NCBI GenBank assembly: GCA_016713675.1
Contig: JADJOS010000001.1
Location: 310,001-374,000 of the forward strand
Reading direction: 5' to 3'
Origin: Acidobacteriota bacterium
GTDB taxonomy: Bacteria > Acidobacteriota > Blastocatellia > Pyrinomonadales > Pyrinomonadaceae
Length of the DNA stretch: 64,000 nt
The notes under the pieces were generated by a model that was not told the DNA's origin, searched no databases, and was given only the letters and a program-made list of their open reading frames with translations. Position 1 is the stretch's first letter. Every line of letters starts with the position of its first letter. A program made the translations under genes and the position numbers. Below are positions 16,701 through 24,691 of the stretch, piece by piece.

Positions 16701-17096
16701 ATGAAAAAACTGCTGCTTATCACATTCGCTTTTTTTGTATTGTCGATCATGTCGACAGCCGTTTTTGCTCAGAAACCGACGTCGATCCGGTTCGCCCGCG
16801 GCACGCACGAAACGGTCGTCACCGGTACTCTCAACGGCTACAAGTCAAAGCGCGTTTACACGATCCGCGTCGGCGAGGGCCAAACGATCACTACCGAAAA
16901 TGTCGGCAAAAACTACATCACGATCTCGATCGAACCGCCGCCAGGATCGACATACGAACAGGACATGGCCGCCGATTGTCATGACAAAAATGAGGTGACG
17001 CCGACCGCCAAAGGCGATTACAAGATAACCGTTACCGAGTGCGGCAAGGCCGACCCGTGGCGTGGCACGTTCAAATTCAAGATATCGGCCCGCTAG
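16701..17096 (+). CDS. secreted protein of unknown function
   Basis: 131 residues with a signal peptide (MKKLLLITFAFFVLSIMST, cleavage near VFAQ-KP). The mature domain of about 105 residues is predicted beta-rich (TVVTGTLNGYKSKRVYTIRV, ITISIEPPPGS, DYKITVTECG) with two cysteines (in AADCHDK and TECGK) that could form a disulfide. Similar beta domains occur in acidobacterial envelope proteins with inhibitor-like or pre-peptidase C-terminal folds, but I cannot assign one. I use the ATG at 16701 because the signal peptide begins there; an in-frame ATG 63 bp upstream would hide it. Confidence 0.7.
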   Translation: MKKLLLITFAFFVLSIMSTAVFAQKPTSIRFARGTHETVVTGTLNGYKSKRVYTIRVGEGQTITTENVGKNYITISIEPPPGSTYEQDMAADCHDKNEVTPTAKGDYKITVTECGKADPWRGTFKFKISAR

Positions 17097-17178
17097 ACAA
17101 ATCCACGCTCGGAAAACTAAACTATCTCTTTTGTGTTTACACGAGAATACCTAACATAACGGAGATCGGATAGGTTTT

Positions 17179-17742
17179 ATGGCTATTTCAGCAAACGATA
17201 TCAGAAAAGGAATGGTGATCCTGCACGAAGGAGCACCCGTAAAAGTGATGGAATTTCACCATCACACGCCCGGCAATCTGCGGGCGATGGTCCAGGCACG
17301 TCTTCGCAATCTGCTTACCGGCAATTCGTTCGAGTACCGCTTTCGATCGAACGACACGCTCGAAAAGGTGACTCTCGAGCAGCATAAAATGGAGTATCTC
17401 TACTCAGACGGCTCGCACCACCATTTTATGAATTCCGAAAACTACGAGCAGGTCGCCCTGACCGAGGACGAACTCGGCGACGCAGCCCAATGGCTGATGC
17501 CGAGCCTCGTGATCGAGGTCGAGTTCTACAACGGCACGCCCATCGGCGTCGCTCTGCCGGCGTCGATGGAACTGACGGTCACCCGCACCGACCCGAATCT
17601 GAAAGGCGCGACCGCATCAAACTCGAACAAGCCCGCGACGCTTGAGAACGGCGTCACCGTCTCAGTTCCGCCGTTCATCGAAGAAGGCGAAAAAATTCGG
17701 GTAAATCCGACCGAATCGAAGTATATTGAAAGGGTAAAGTAA
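17179..17742 (+). CDS. efp: elongation factor P
   Basis: 187 residues, the full three-domain length of EF-P, which binds the ribosome between P and E sites to relieve stalling at polyproline. Domain I carries MAISANDIRKGMVI and the conserved RLRNLLTGNSFEYRFRSNDTLE; domain III ends VNPTESKYIERVK. The tip loop reads HHHTPGNLRAM: aligned without gaps to the E. coli loop (PGKGQAF), the modified lysine position is Asn33. It is therefore not a substrate for lysyl, rhamnosyl or 5-aminopentanol modification at that site. Single gene; a palindrome follows before waaA. Confidence 0.95.
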   Translation: MAISANDIRKGMVILHEGAPVKVMEFHHHTPGNLRAMVQARLRNLLTGNSFEYRFRSNDTLEKVTLEQHKMEYLYSDGSHHHFMNSENYEQVALTEDELGDAAQWLMPSLVIEVEFYNGTPIGVALPASMELTVTRTDPNLKGATASNSNKPATLENGVTVSVPPFIEEGEKIRVNPTESKYIERVK

Positions 17743-17765
17743 TTTTACGGTCCCAGGTTTCAGGT

Positions 17766-17803
17766 CCAAGGTCCAAAGTATTTCAAGAGGCTTTGGACAT
17801 TGG
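17766..17803. repeat. palindrome of GGTCCAA words
   Basis: CCAAGGTCCAAAG (17766-17778) faces CTTTGGACATTGG (17791-17803) with one mismatch, and related words continue outward on both sides. It overlaps a possible TTG start for waaA at 17800, which argues for the ATG at 17821. Confidence 0.6.
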
Positions 17804-17820
17804 GCCTTTGGTTTTGGGCT

Positions 17821-19140
17821 ATGTTCTTTTTCTACAGCCTCATATACACATTGGGATTTATACTGCTGTCGCCGAGGTTTCTCTTTGACCTTGTGACCGG
17901 CGGTAAATACGCGTCCGGATTTGCCCAACGGTTAGGCTGGCTCCCTGAATTCAAGCTCGATACGCGTCCCGTCCTTTGGCTCCACTGTGTTTCGGTTGGC
18001 GAAGCGAACGCTGCCCGGCCGCTGGTCGAGAGCATAAAAACGAACTTTCCGAAAAATCGCCTGGTCATCTCAACGACCACAAAAACAGGTCAAAAGCTCG
18101 CCAAAGAGATCTTCGCAGATTCGGCCGACGCGGTCTTTTTCTTCCCTTTTGATTGGAGATTTAGCGTCAAAAAGGCTCTCAGGCATTATCGGCCGTCGGT
18201 CGTCATGCTGATGGAGACCGAGATCTGGCCCAATTTTATTCGCGAGACAAACCACGCAAAGTCCCGCATCTGCATCGTCAACGGCCGTCTGTCCGAGCGT
18301 TCGTACACGCGATACGCCCGTTTCAAAACCTCAATGCGCCGCATCCTCGGCTATCTCGATCTGGCCTTGATGCAGACAAATGCAGATGCAAAACGCCTGA
18401 TGGAACTCGGCATTCGTGCCAGCAAGGTCCGCGTCAGCGGCAATCTCAAATTTGACCACAATGTCGAATCGACGGAAAATGAACTGACCGAAGCATTTCG
18501 CTCAAGGTTTTCCATCTCGCCGGACGCTCCGCTGATAATTGCCGCCAGCACTCACCAGCCTGAGGAAAAATGGATACTCGATGCCTTTAAGGAAGTTTGG
18601 AAGAATGCCGGCGAACGACTGCCCCGTCTGATGATCGCTCCGCGGCATCCCGAGCGTTTTGCCGAGGTCAGGGCTCTGATCAAAAATTCCGGTTTCGATT
18701 GGGCCTGCCGTACCGAGGCCGAATCGTCGCGTGACAAGACCGCCGAGATCATCTTGCTGGACAGCATAGGCGAACTGCGGTCCGCCTATCCGCTTGCCGA
18801 GATCGTCCTTGTCGGCGGCAGCCTGATCCCGCACGGCGGCCAGAGTATTTTTGAGCCTGCTGCGAGCGGCAGAGCGATAATTACAGGGCACAACACAGCA
18901 AATTTTGCCGACGCCGTGACCGAGTTTTTGGACAAGGACGCCCTCTTGCAGCTCGATGAGACAAATGATTCAACCGTCGTGGCGAAACTCGCGGACGCAT
19001 TCCGCGAGCTGCTCCAGTTCGATGAAAAACGCAAAACCCTCGGCACCAACGCACTCGCAGTGATGAATAACAACCGCGGTGCCGCCGAACGCACTATCGA
19101 ATACCTGACGCCGCTCATCGCCCCAATTTCGCACACATGA
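17821..19140 (+). CDS. waaA: 3-deoxy-D-manno-octulosonic acid (KDO) transferase
   Basis: 439 residues from the ATG at 17821, the normal length for WaaA/KdtA, which adds KDO from CMP-KDO to lipid A at the inner face of the inner membrane. An N-terminal anchor helix (FFFYSLIYTLGFILLSP) is followed by the acceptor domain with LWLHCVSVGEANAARPL (the catalytic glutamate) and MLMETEIWPNF, and the donor domain with AASTHQPEEKWILDAF and VGGSLIPHGGQSIFEPAA. Its presence shows an LPS-type outer membrane. Its stop overlaps the next gene's start (ATGA). Confidence 0.95.
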   Translation: MFFFYSLIYTLGFILLSPRFLFDLVTGGKYASGFAQRLGWLPEFKLDTRPVLWLHCVSVGEANAARPLVESIKTNFPKNRLVISTTTKTGQKLAKEIFADSADAVFFFPFDWRFSVKKALRHYRPSVVMLMETEIWPNFIRETNHAKSRICIVNGRLSERSYTRYARFKTSMRRILGYLDLALMQTNADAKRLMELGIRASKVRVSGNLKFDHNVESTENELTEAFRSRFSISPDAPLIIAASTHQPEEKWILDAFKEVWKNAGERLPRLMIAPRHPERFAEVRALIKNSGFDWACRTEAESSRDKTAEIILLDSIGELRSAYPLAEIVLVGGSLIPHGGQSIFEPAASGRAIITGHNTANFADAVTEFLDKDALLQLDETNDSTVVAKLADAFRELLQFDEKRKTLGTNALAVMNNNRGAAERTIEYLTPLIAPISHT

Positions 19141-20363
19141 TCTTCGTGTATTATTTTTTCGCGGCGGTCCTTATCCTATTGAGCTACCGATCGCTCGTCG
19201 GGGGATTTCGCTATTTGGCGTTTTTCCGCAAAGAACTCGCCCGCCCGCGTTCGGAATATACGCCGTTCGTCAGCGTGATCGCGCCATACCGCGGTATCGA
19301 TGACGGGATGCCCGAGAATTTGGCCGCACTGTTCGGCCAGGACTTTCCGGAATACGAGATCATCTTCGTCGTCGATGACGAATCCGATCCGGCCGTTGCT
19401 CTTGTCAGAACCGAGAGCAATGCGGGGTCCCCAGACGGGCATCCCGGCCGGGGTGTCAACGTTAGGTCGAGACTCGTCATCGCCCCCAAGGCCCAAGACT
19501 GCAGCCAAAAAGTAGAAAACCTAAGGGAAGCCGTTCTGCACGCAGATCACAGGTCCGAGATCTATGTCTTCGTCGATTCTGACGCTCGTCCGTCATCCAA
19601 TTGGCTCCGCGACCTGATCGCTCCGCTCCAGGACGACGAGGTCGGAGCGACAACAGGCTATCGCTGGTTTATCTCGAAAAAGCCAAATTTCGCCTCGGAA
19701 TTGAATAGTGTTTGGAACGCCTCGATCGCTTCGGCGCTCGGCCCGAACACAAGCTCGAACTTCTGCTGGGGCGGCTCGATGGCGATTCGCTGCGACACCT
19801 TCGAACGCCTCGATATGCGTACAAAATGGCAAGGCACTCTCTCTGACGATTTTGCGGTTACACGGGCGATGGACGAGGCGAATATGCCGATCGTATTTGT
19901 TCCGCAGGCGATGGCAGCAACGCTCGAAAGCTGCGATCTTCGCCAAATGCTCGAATTTACGACACGCCAGATGAAGATCACCCGCGTTTATGCACCAAGC
20001 CTTTGGCTGATGTCGTTCATCGGTTCGGGCCTATTCAATGTCGTTATGATCGCTTCGCTTCTGATCGCGATCTTCAGCCGTTCGAACGGTTGGCAGGTCG
20101 CCGCGGCGATCACCACACTTGTTCTCGTCTCGGCATTCAGCATCGGAAAGGCATATCTGCGGCTCAAAGCGGTCCGTCTCACTCTGACCCAATGGGATAA
20201 GGAATTACGAAAGCAAACATTTTCGCAGTTAACGCTGTTTCTCCTGGCTCCGCTCATTTTCTTTTACAATTGCTTTGCCGCCTGGCTTTCCCGACGGATG
20301 ACATGGCGCGGAACGACCTACGTGTTGAAATCAAACCACGAAACTGTCATTATTGCGGATTAG
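19137..20363 (+). CDS. family 2 glycosyltransferase, HpnI/ceramide-glucosyltransferase-like
   Basis: 408 residues. One N-terminal membrane helix (about 4-25) and two or three C-terminal helices (about 285-330, 355-385) flank a GT-A domain. Motifs are FVSVIAPYRG, VVDDESDP (first Asp pair), FVDSDARPSSNW (D-x-D-like), SDDFAVTRAM (catalytic Asp) and FTTRQMKITRVY, the place where Q/R-x-x-R-W lies in processive and ceramide-type enzymes. This organisation resembles HpnI (GT21), which transfers GlcNAc to hopanoid, but other lipid acceptors are possible. Overlap with waaA by 4 bp suggests a lipid-A or envelope lipid role. Confidence 0.82.
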   Translation: MIFVYYFFAAVLILLSYRSLVGGFRYLAFFRKELARPRSEYTPFVSVIAPYRGIDDGMPENLAALFGQDFPEYEIIFVVDDESDPAVALVRTESNAGSPDGHPGRGVNVRSRLVIAPKAQDCSQKVENLREAVLHADHRSEIYVFVDSDARPSSNWLRDLIAPLQDDEVGATTGYRWFISKKPNFASELNSVWNASIASALGPNTSSNFCWGGSMAIRCDTFERLDMRTKWQGTLSDDFAVTRAMDEANMPIVFVPQAMAATLESCDLRQMLEFTTRQMKITRVYAPSLWLMSFIGSGLFNVVMIASLLIAIFSRSNGWQVAAAITTLVLVSAFSIGKAYLRLKAVRLTLTQWDKELRKQTFSQLTLFLLAPLIFFYNCFAAWLSRRMTWRGTTYVLKSNHETVIIAD

Positions 20364-20378
20364 ACGAGCAAAGAAGCG

Positions 20379-20981
20379 ATGAACGACGACGAGAACCCAA
20401 TCGAAGATATGCCGAAGCCGAAACGGGTCCGCGCACCACGAATTGCGGCCGCCCCGGTTTACGACGATCCGTACGCCGATGATCTCGAATGGAATCTAAA
20501 CTCGGAGGTTGTTGCAGAACCGGCAATTACAGAGACGGCCGTCGATCCATATGCCGAACCGCCGATCGAGCGAATCACGGATCCGATGGTCGAATCCGCG
20601 CCGAGCTACGACGCCCAGCCGTTTCATTCCGAGAGTAATGTCGACACGCCGCTATTCCAACCGGATATTGTTCCAAACTTCGTTCCGGCCCCGTTTGAAC
20701 CCGAAACAACCGAAGAAACTGTCCGCCGCAGCGGCCTCGCATATTCGATCGGCATAGTGTTTGTCGTCTCGGTCGCCTTTATGCTGCTCCTTGGCTGGAT
20801 CGCCGATTGGATGTTCGGCACAAAGCCGTGGGGCCTCGTCGGCGGGATCGTCCTTGGCTCGATAATCGGATTTGTTCAAGTGGTCCGCATCTCTTCACGC
20901 ATCTTCACTACGAACAAGAATGGCCCGTCGATCAGTCCGCTAATGTCGCACGTCGACGACGAACAAGATGAGAACCTCTGA
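20379..20981 (+). CDS. AtpZ/AtpI-like membrane protein with long acidic N-terminus
   Basis: 200 residues. The first 115 are hydrophilic, acidic and Pro-rich with no known domain. Residues 120-185 hold two membrane helices joined by a short loop: FVVSVAFMLLLGWIADW, then FGTKPWGLVGGIVLGSIIGFVQVVRI, matching the AtpZ/AtpI 'G-x-x-x-D ... P' hairpin found ahead of F-type ATP synthase genes. It precedes the ATP synthase I-like gene and atpB, which supports a role in assembly of the c-ring or in Mg/Ca entry as proposed for AtpZ/AtpI. The N-terminal extension is unusual. Confidence 0.65.
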   Translation: MNDDENPIEDMPKPKRVRAPRIAAAPVYDDPYADDLEWNLNSEVVAEPAITETAVDPYAEPPIERITDPMVESAPSYDAQPFHSESNVDTPLFQPDIVPNFVPAPFEPETTEETVRRSGLAYSIGIVFVVSVAFMLLLGWIADWMFGTKPWGLVGGIVLGSIIGFVQVVRISSRIFTTNKNGPSISPLMSHVDDEQDENL

Positions 20982-21071
20982 GATGATCCGTGCCATTTCT
21001 CGTGAATTTGCGGTTCATGCTCTGAGCTTTTGAATTTTCGCCCATTTCTTTGTAAAATTTAAGATTCGCGC

Positions 21072-21497
21072 GTGAGCACCATGCTGGAGCCTTTGACAAC
21101 CGAAGACCAATTGCCGCCGCAAGTATCGCTAAGCCGCGTGCTCGTGATAATGGCCGTGATCATAGCCGTCGGTGCTATCGCAGGTTATATATTCGGCCCT
21201 GCCAGGTTCGGTGCCGGCGTGATGGTTGGCGGAGCGATGTCATTTGCCAATTATTTTTGGCAGCGGAATTCGACGCGGGCAATATTTGCCCAAGCAGCAA
21301 ATGGTGAAAAGCCCATGCTGCTTAGCGTCAGATACATTCTTCGGTACGTTTTTTTGGGCCTCGTGGTTTGGGCGATATATGCGACCGGCGTGCTGCCGAT
21401 AGCGGCTGTTGTTTTGGGCCTCGCAGCATTTGCATTAGCGGTCGTGATCGAAGGCTTGATCGGAATTTTTAGTAGTTTTAACGGACAGGAATCATAA
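21072..21497 (+). CDS. ATP synthase I-like membrane protein
   Basis: 141 residues with four predicted membrane helices (LVIMAVIIAVGAIAGYIF; GAGVMVGGAMSFANYFW; YILRYVFLGLVVWAIYA; PIAAVVLGLAAFALAVVIEG). The length, Phe/Ala-Asn motif in helix two and position directly before atpB fit the ATP synthase I chain family. Start is GTG at 21072 or ATG at 21081; neither has a strong Shine-Dalgarno. The stop is 2 bp before atpB, so the two are co-translated. Confidence 0.75.
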   Translation: MSTMLEPLTTEDQLPPQVSLSRVLVIMAVIIAVGAIAGYIFGPARFGAGVMVGGAMSFANYFWQRNSTRAIFAQAANGEKPMLLSVRYILRYVFLGLVVWAIYATGVLPIAAVVLGLAAFALAVVIEGLIGIFSSFNGQES

Positions 21498-21499
21498 CA

Positions 21500-22396
21500 A
21501 TGTTGTTATTTGCAGAAAGCGGCGGTCATCATGTTCCCTTGATCGTCGAGTTTATCAACCATTACGTCGGCAAGCCGGTACACGAATTTCAGGTCGCATA
21601 TACCGAGCCGCTTTGGAACAAATACGTCTTTTCGAAATTCGGTACTACCGCCGCAAAGGCATTTGGTCCGTACACGGTCGAAAACGCGATACCTTGGTAC
21701 ACGATCATGTTTGTGATCGCGTGTCTATTAACTGTTTTTGTCGTTTATTTGCTGAAAGGCAAGCTTTCGCAGGACGATCCGAAGCCCGGCCAGCTCACAC
21801 TCGAGGCCGGCGTGCTCGCGATCAAGGACATGATCGTCAGTATCATCGGCGAACACGGATTCCGCCATTTCCCGATCGTTGCGACGTTCGGAATTTTGAT
21901 CCTCGTATCGAATCTGATGGGGCATTTTCCGATGTTCATGTCGCCTACCGCCTCGGTCAACGTGACGTCTGCCCTTAGTCTTTCGCCGTTAGTCTATTAC
22001 AACTACGTCGGCATCAGCGAAAACGGTCTGTTCGGGCACATCGCTCACTTTGCGGGGCCGAAACTGCCGCTGCTAATGTTCCCGATCACAATTCTGATCT
22101 TCTTTATCGAGATCATTTCAAATTCGATTCGTCCGTTCACGCTTGGCGTTCGTTTGTTTGCCAATATGTTTTCGGACGAGCAGGTGTTCGTACAGATCAC
22201 AAATCTGGCACCGCCGTTCACACATTTTATTTTGCCGCTCGCGTTGACGCTGCTTGGGGTATTCGTCGCGTTCGTTCAGGCATTTGTATTTACGCTGCTC
22301 TCGATGATCTACATCGGCGAGGTCTCACACGCCCCGCACGATCACGATGAGCACGAGCATGAAGCACACGGCGAAGTTGCCGTCGCACATGCATAA
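21500..22396 (+). CDS. atpB: ATP synthase F0 subunit a
   Basis: 298 residues with five to six membrane helices. The ion-channel helix has the essential arginine in SNSIRPFTLGVRLFANMFSDEQ, and the preceding FPITILIFFIEIIS helix is typical. The N-terminus (residues 1-60) is longer than in E. coli and carries HEFQVAYTEPLWNKYVFSKF; the C-terminus is a His/Glu-rich tail (HAPHDHDEHEHEAHG) that might bind metal. Subunit a forms the stator half-channels for the c-ring. It follows the I-like gene and is followed, after a 241-bp structured spacer, by atpE. No b, delta or F1 genes are in the window. Confidence 0.95.
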   Translation: MLLFAESGGHHVPLIVEFINHYVGKPVHEFQVAYTEPLWNKYVFSKFGTTAAKAFGPYTVENAIPWYTIMFVIACLLTVFVVYLLKGKLSQDDPKPGQLTLEAGVLAIKDMIVSIIGEHGFRHFPIVATFGILILVSNLMGHFPMFMSPTASVNVTSALSLSPLVYYNYVGISENGLFGHIAHFAGPKLPLLMFPITILIFFIEIISNSIRPFTLGVRLFANMFSDEQVFVQITNLAPPFTHFILPLALTLLGVFVAFVQAFVFTLLSMIYIGEVSHAPHDHDEHEHEAHGEVAVAHA

Positions 22397-22457
22397 AAGG
22401 TTTAAGGTTCACGCTTTATTTGAACTTTGAGAAAAGGCCAACGGGCCGTTTGATTGA

Positions 22458-22587
22458 AAACTTGTGAATAACTCAGCCGGTCACGCGACCGGCACGATGC
22501 CCGCACGCATCAGGAGACGCGGACTCTTTGGGAGTATAAAATCCGCGGCATACCGGAAGTGAGGCGAAATCATACCAACACAAGTTT
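22458..22587 (+). ncRNA. structured leader upstream of atpE (candidate cis-regulatory RNA)
   Basis: A closing stem AAACTTGTG (22458-22466) pairs with CACAAGTTT (22579-22587). Inside are GCCGGTC/GACCGGC (22476-22493), GATGC/GCATC, and GCGGA/TCCGC enclosing ACTC/GAGT, giving a multi-branched fold about 50 bp ahead of the atpE start (AGGAG then ATG). Together the stems make a junction like those of riboswitch or protein-binding leaders. I do not recognise a named class; it might simply set the high c-subunit stoichiometry. Confidence 0.6.
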
Positions 22588-22637
22588 CTAATTGACCGCT
22601 CCGCTCGGCCTGTTAATTAACAAAACAGGAGAAACAT

Positions 22638-22952
22638 ATGAAAAAATTGAAATACGCATTTTTTGCAATATTGGCACTTGCCCTTATGGCATTGCCTGCA
22701 CTCGCACAGGGCGGAGCAGCTGACAACGAATCGTCGGTCCTCGCCGCTAAAGCTATCGGCGGCGGCATCGGCTTCGGCCTCGCAGCCGGACTCGCCGGCA
22801 TCGGACAGGGCCTCGTCGGCTCGCGTGCTGCCGAAGGTGCTGCACGCAATCCCGGAGCAGCCGGAACCGTTCAGACGCTCATGATCATCGCGTTGGCACT
22901 TATCGAATCACTCGTGCTCTTCGCTCTGCTGATCGTCTTCGTCAAACTCTAA
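22638..22952 (+). CDS. atpE: ATP synthase F0 subunit c
   Basis: 104 residues; the two-helix hairpin of the proteolipid c-subunit (about 35-62 and 78-103) is preceded by a signal-peptide-like segment (KYAFFAILALALMALPALAQ) that many c-subunits lack and is probably cleaved. The ion site is Glu90 in the second helix, with Ser91 beside it and Gln57 in the first helix; Q, E and S at these places match the Na+ site of Ilyobacter, although the Tyr that closes that site is Phe95 here. The loop AAEGAARNPG binds F1. Terminator at 23034-23066. Confidence 0.93.
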   Translation: MKKLKYAFFAILALALMALPALAQGGAADNESSVLAAKAIGGGIGFGLAAGLAGIGQGLVGSRAAEGAARNPGAAGTVQTLMIIALALIESLVLFALLIVFVKL

Positions 22953-23033
22953 TAGGCAGAAACCCGACCGGTAGGAAGGGTGTTCATATTGCATAAGCCC
23001 GCACGAAGTAAGGGCGATACTTGCAAGATAAAC

Positions 23034-23066
23034 CAAAAAGGTCGCCCGAACAGGCGGCCTTTTTTC
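23034..23066 (+). terminator. Rho-independent terminator after atpE
   Basis: AAAAAGGTCGCC, a CGAACA loop and GGCGGCCTTTTTT give a 7-bp GC-rich stem (one G-T pair) with an A tract before and six T after. It lies about 80 bp past the atpE stop and ends the F0 gene group. Confidence 0.9.
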
Positions 23067-23185
23067 TTGACCTCTACGCAAAATAGGTAGCGAGTTTATT
23101 CAAGCAGAAACTTCTTGAAAGAAATGCCGCATAGTTCTATGCTTTTAGTTGCAACCTGACGCTGTTTTGAGCGTTCTAAATACAA

Positions 23186-24691
23186 ATGGTCAACGACTTT
23201 ATTGGAAAACTCATAGCCGACAAATACCGCGTCGAGAGCCTCGTCCGCGAAAGCGACTCAGGCGACCTCTATCTCGGCGTTCACGATATTACCGGCAAGC
23301 CGCTGATGCTGCGTATCCTGACGCCCGCATTGGCGATGGACGCTCGCTGGTCAAAACGTTTTTTGGATGAGGCCAGGGCCGCGGCGGCATTGGACCATCA
23401 AAACATCCTTAAGCTTAATGATTTCGGCACCGACTCAAAAGGCATCGTCTACGCGGTCTATGAAAGCGTGTCGGGCGTGACGCTATCTGGCATTTTGACT
23501 GGCGATGCCAATTTCGAACAAACCCGTGCCGTCAATATTGCCGGACAAATAGCCGCTGCGGGAGCATTCGCTCACGAACATCGTGCGATCCACGGCACCC
23601 TGGCACCTGCAAACGTATTCGTGGACGACATGGACGGCGTTGAAACCGTCAAGGTTCTCGGCTTCGGCTCGGATAACATGTCCGTACCTCGTGACGCCGA
23701 TGTGCGATATCTCGCTCCTGAACAGTGCACTAATTTCCCCGTAGCTGACGAACGCAGTGACATCTATTCGCTCGGCGTTATGCTCTACGAGATGCTCGCA
23801 GGTGAGGTACCGTTCGACGGAATGACCGCCGCTGATATCCACACGAAACAAAAGGAACAGCCGCCGCCGCTTTCAGCCTTTCGCCAGGATCTCCACCCGC
23901 AGATCGAGCCGATAATCTTAAGCGCAATGACGAGCGAATCGGAAAATCGGTATCAGTCAATGGCGGACCTCGCAGAAGACCTTGATCGACTATCGACCGA
24001 ACTCGTTGGGAAAAAGGCAGCAGCGGCGGCTTCTGGGCAGAATATTTGGCAGACCGCATTTTTAGTGCTCGCCGGGATCACTCTGTTGGGAGGTACATTG
24101 ATATATTTCACGATGGGCAAGAAGACCGATCCTACGACAGCGGCTCTAACGATCGATGCAAACAGCCTTCCCGTCCAGCCGATCAATCCGGCGACTGGTG
24201 CACAAGAAGACGGCTTGATGAAGATGATCGGCGACACGGATGCATCGCTGATGCTGAACGCGAATAGCGAAATGATACCTCCGGGAACGCTTCCTGGCGG
24301 TGACGGATACAATCCTTGGGCAAACGGCGGGGCCCCGCCAATTGGAGCCCCGCCTATCGGTGCTCCGCAACCGCAGATGATCCCTCAGGGCGGTCAGGTC
24401 GTGACGATCGACCCGAATAGCCCCAGCCAGTTCATGCCGAACGAAGGTGGTATTATTCTCGTGCCGATTCCGGCGAACACTACTCCGGATGTAAAACCGA
24501 CGCCGACGCCAAGATCAACTGCCGGCAACACCACGGTTCAACAAGCCCCTACAACAACGGCTACACCAAAACCAATGGCAACACCGCCGCCAAAGACTCC
24601 AAAAACAACTGACAAACCGAAGGACAAGGTTCCGGCGGCCAAAACTGGGCAAAGCGGAGAAACCGGTGAGTCACCGTCCGGCCGTGAGTAG
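23186..24691 (+). CDS. membrane-anchored Ser/Thr kinase homologue, predicted pseudokinase
   Basis: 501 residues: kinase-like fold (about 10-270), one membrane helix (about 290-312), and a Pro/Thr/Gly-rich outer segment ending in low-complexity TTTATPKP-type sequence. The fold is recognisable (YLAPEQCTNFPVADERSDIYSLGVMLYEMLAGEVPF) but the catalytic residues are gone: the ATP-binding Lys is Arg43 (LMLRIL), the HRD-x-x-K-P-x-N loop is H136-G-T-L-A-P-A-N143, and DFG is G159-F-G161. The glycine loop is also degraded. It should not transfer phosphate and may sense or scaffold. The 3' end overlaps the convergent ankyrin gene by 21 bp. Confidence 0.88.
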   Translation: MVNDFIGKLIADKYRVESLVRESDSGDLYLGVHDITGKPLMLRILTPALAMDARWSKRFLDEARAAAALDHQNILKLNDFGTDSKGIVYAVYESVSGVTLSGILTGDANFEQTRAVNIAGQIAAAGAFAHEHRAIHGTLAPANVFVDDMDGVETVKVLGFGSDNMSVPRDADVRYLAPEQCTNFPVADERSDIYSLGVMLYEMLAGEVPFDGMTAADIHTKQKEQPPPLSAFRQDLHPQIEPIILSAMTSESENRYQSMADLAEDLDRLSTELVGKKAAAAASGQNIWQTAFLVLAGITLLGGTLIYFTMGKKTDPTTAALTIDANSLPVQPINPATGAQEDGLMKMIGDTDASLMLNANSEMIPPGTLPGGDGYNPWANGGAPPIGAPPIGAPQPQMIPQGGQVVTIDPNSPSQFMPNEGGIILVPIPANTTPDVKPTPTPRSTAGNTTVQQAPTTTATPKPMATPPPKTPKTTDKPKDKVPAAKTGQSGETGESPSGRE

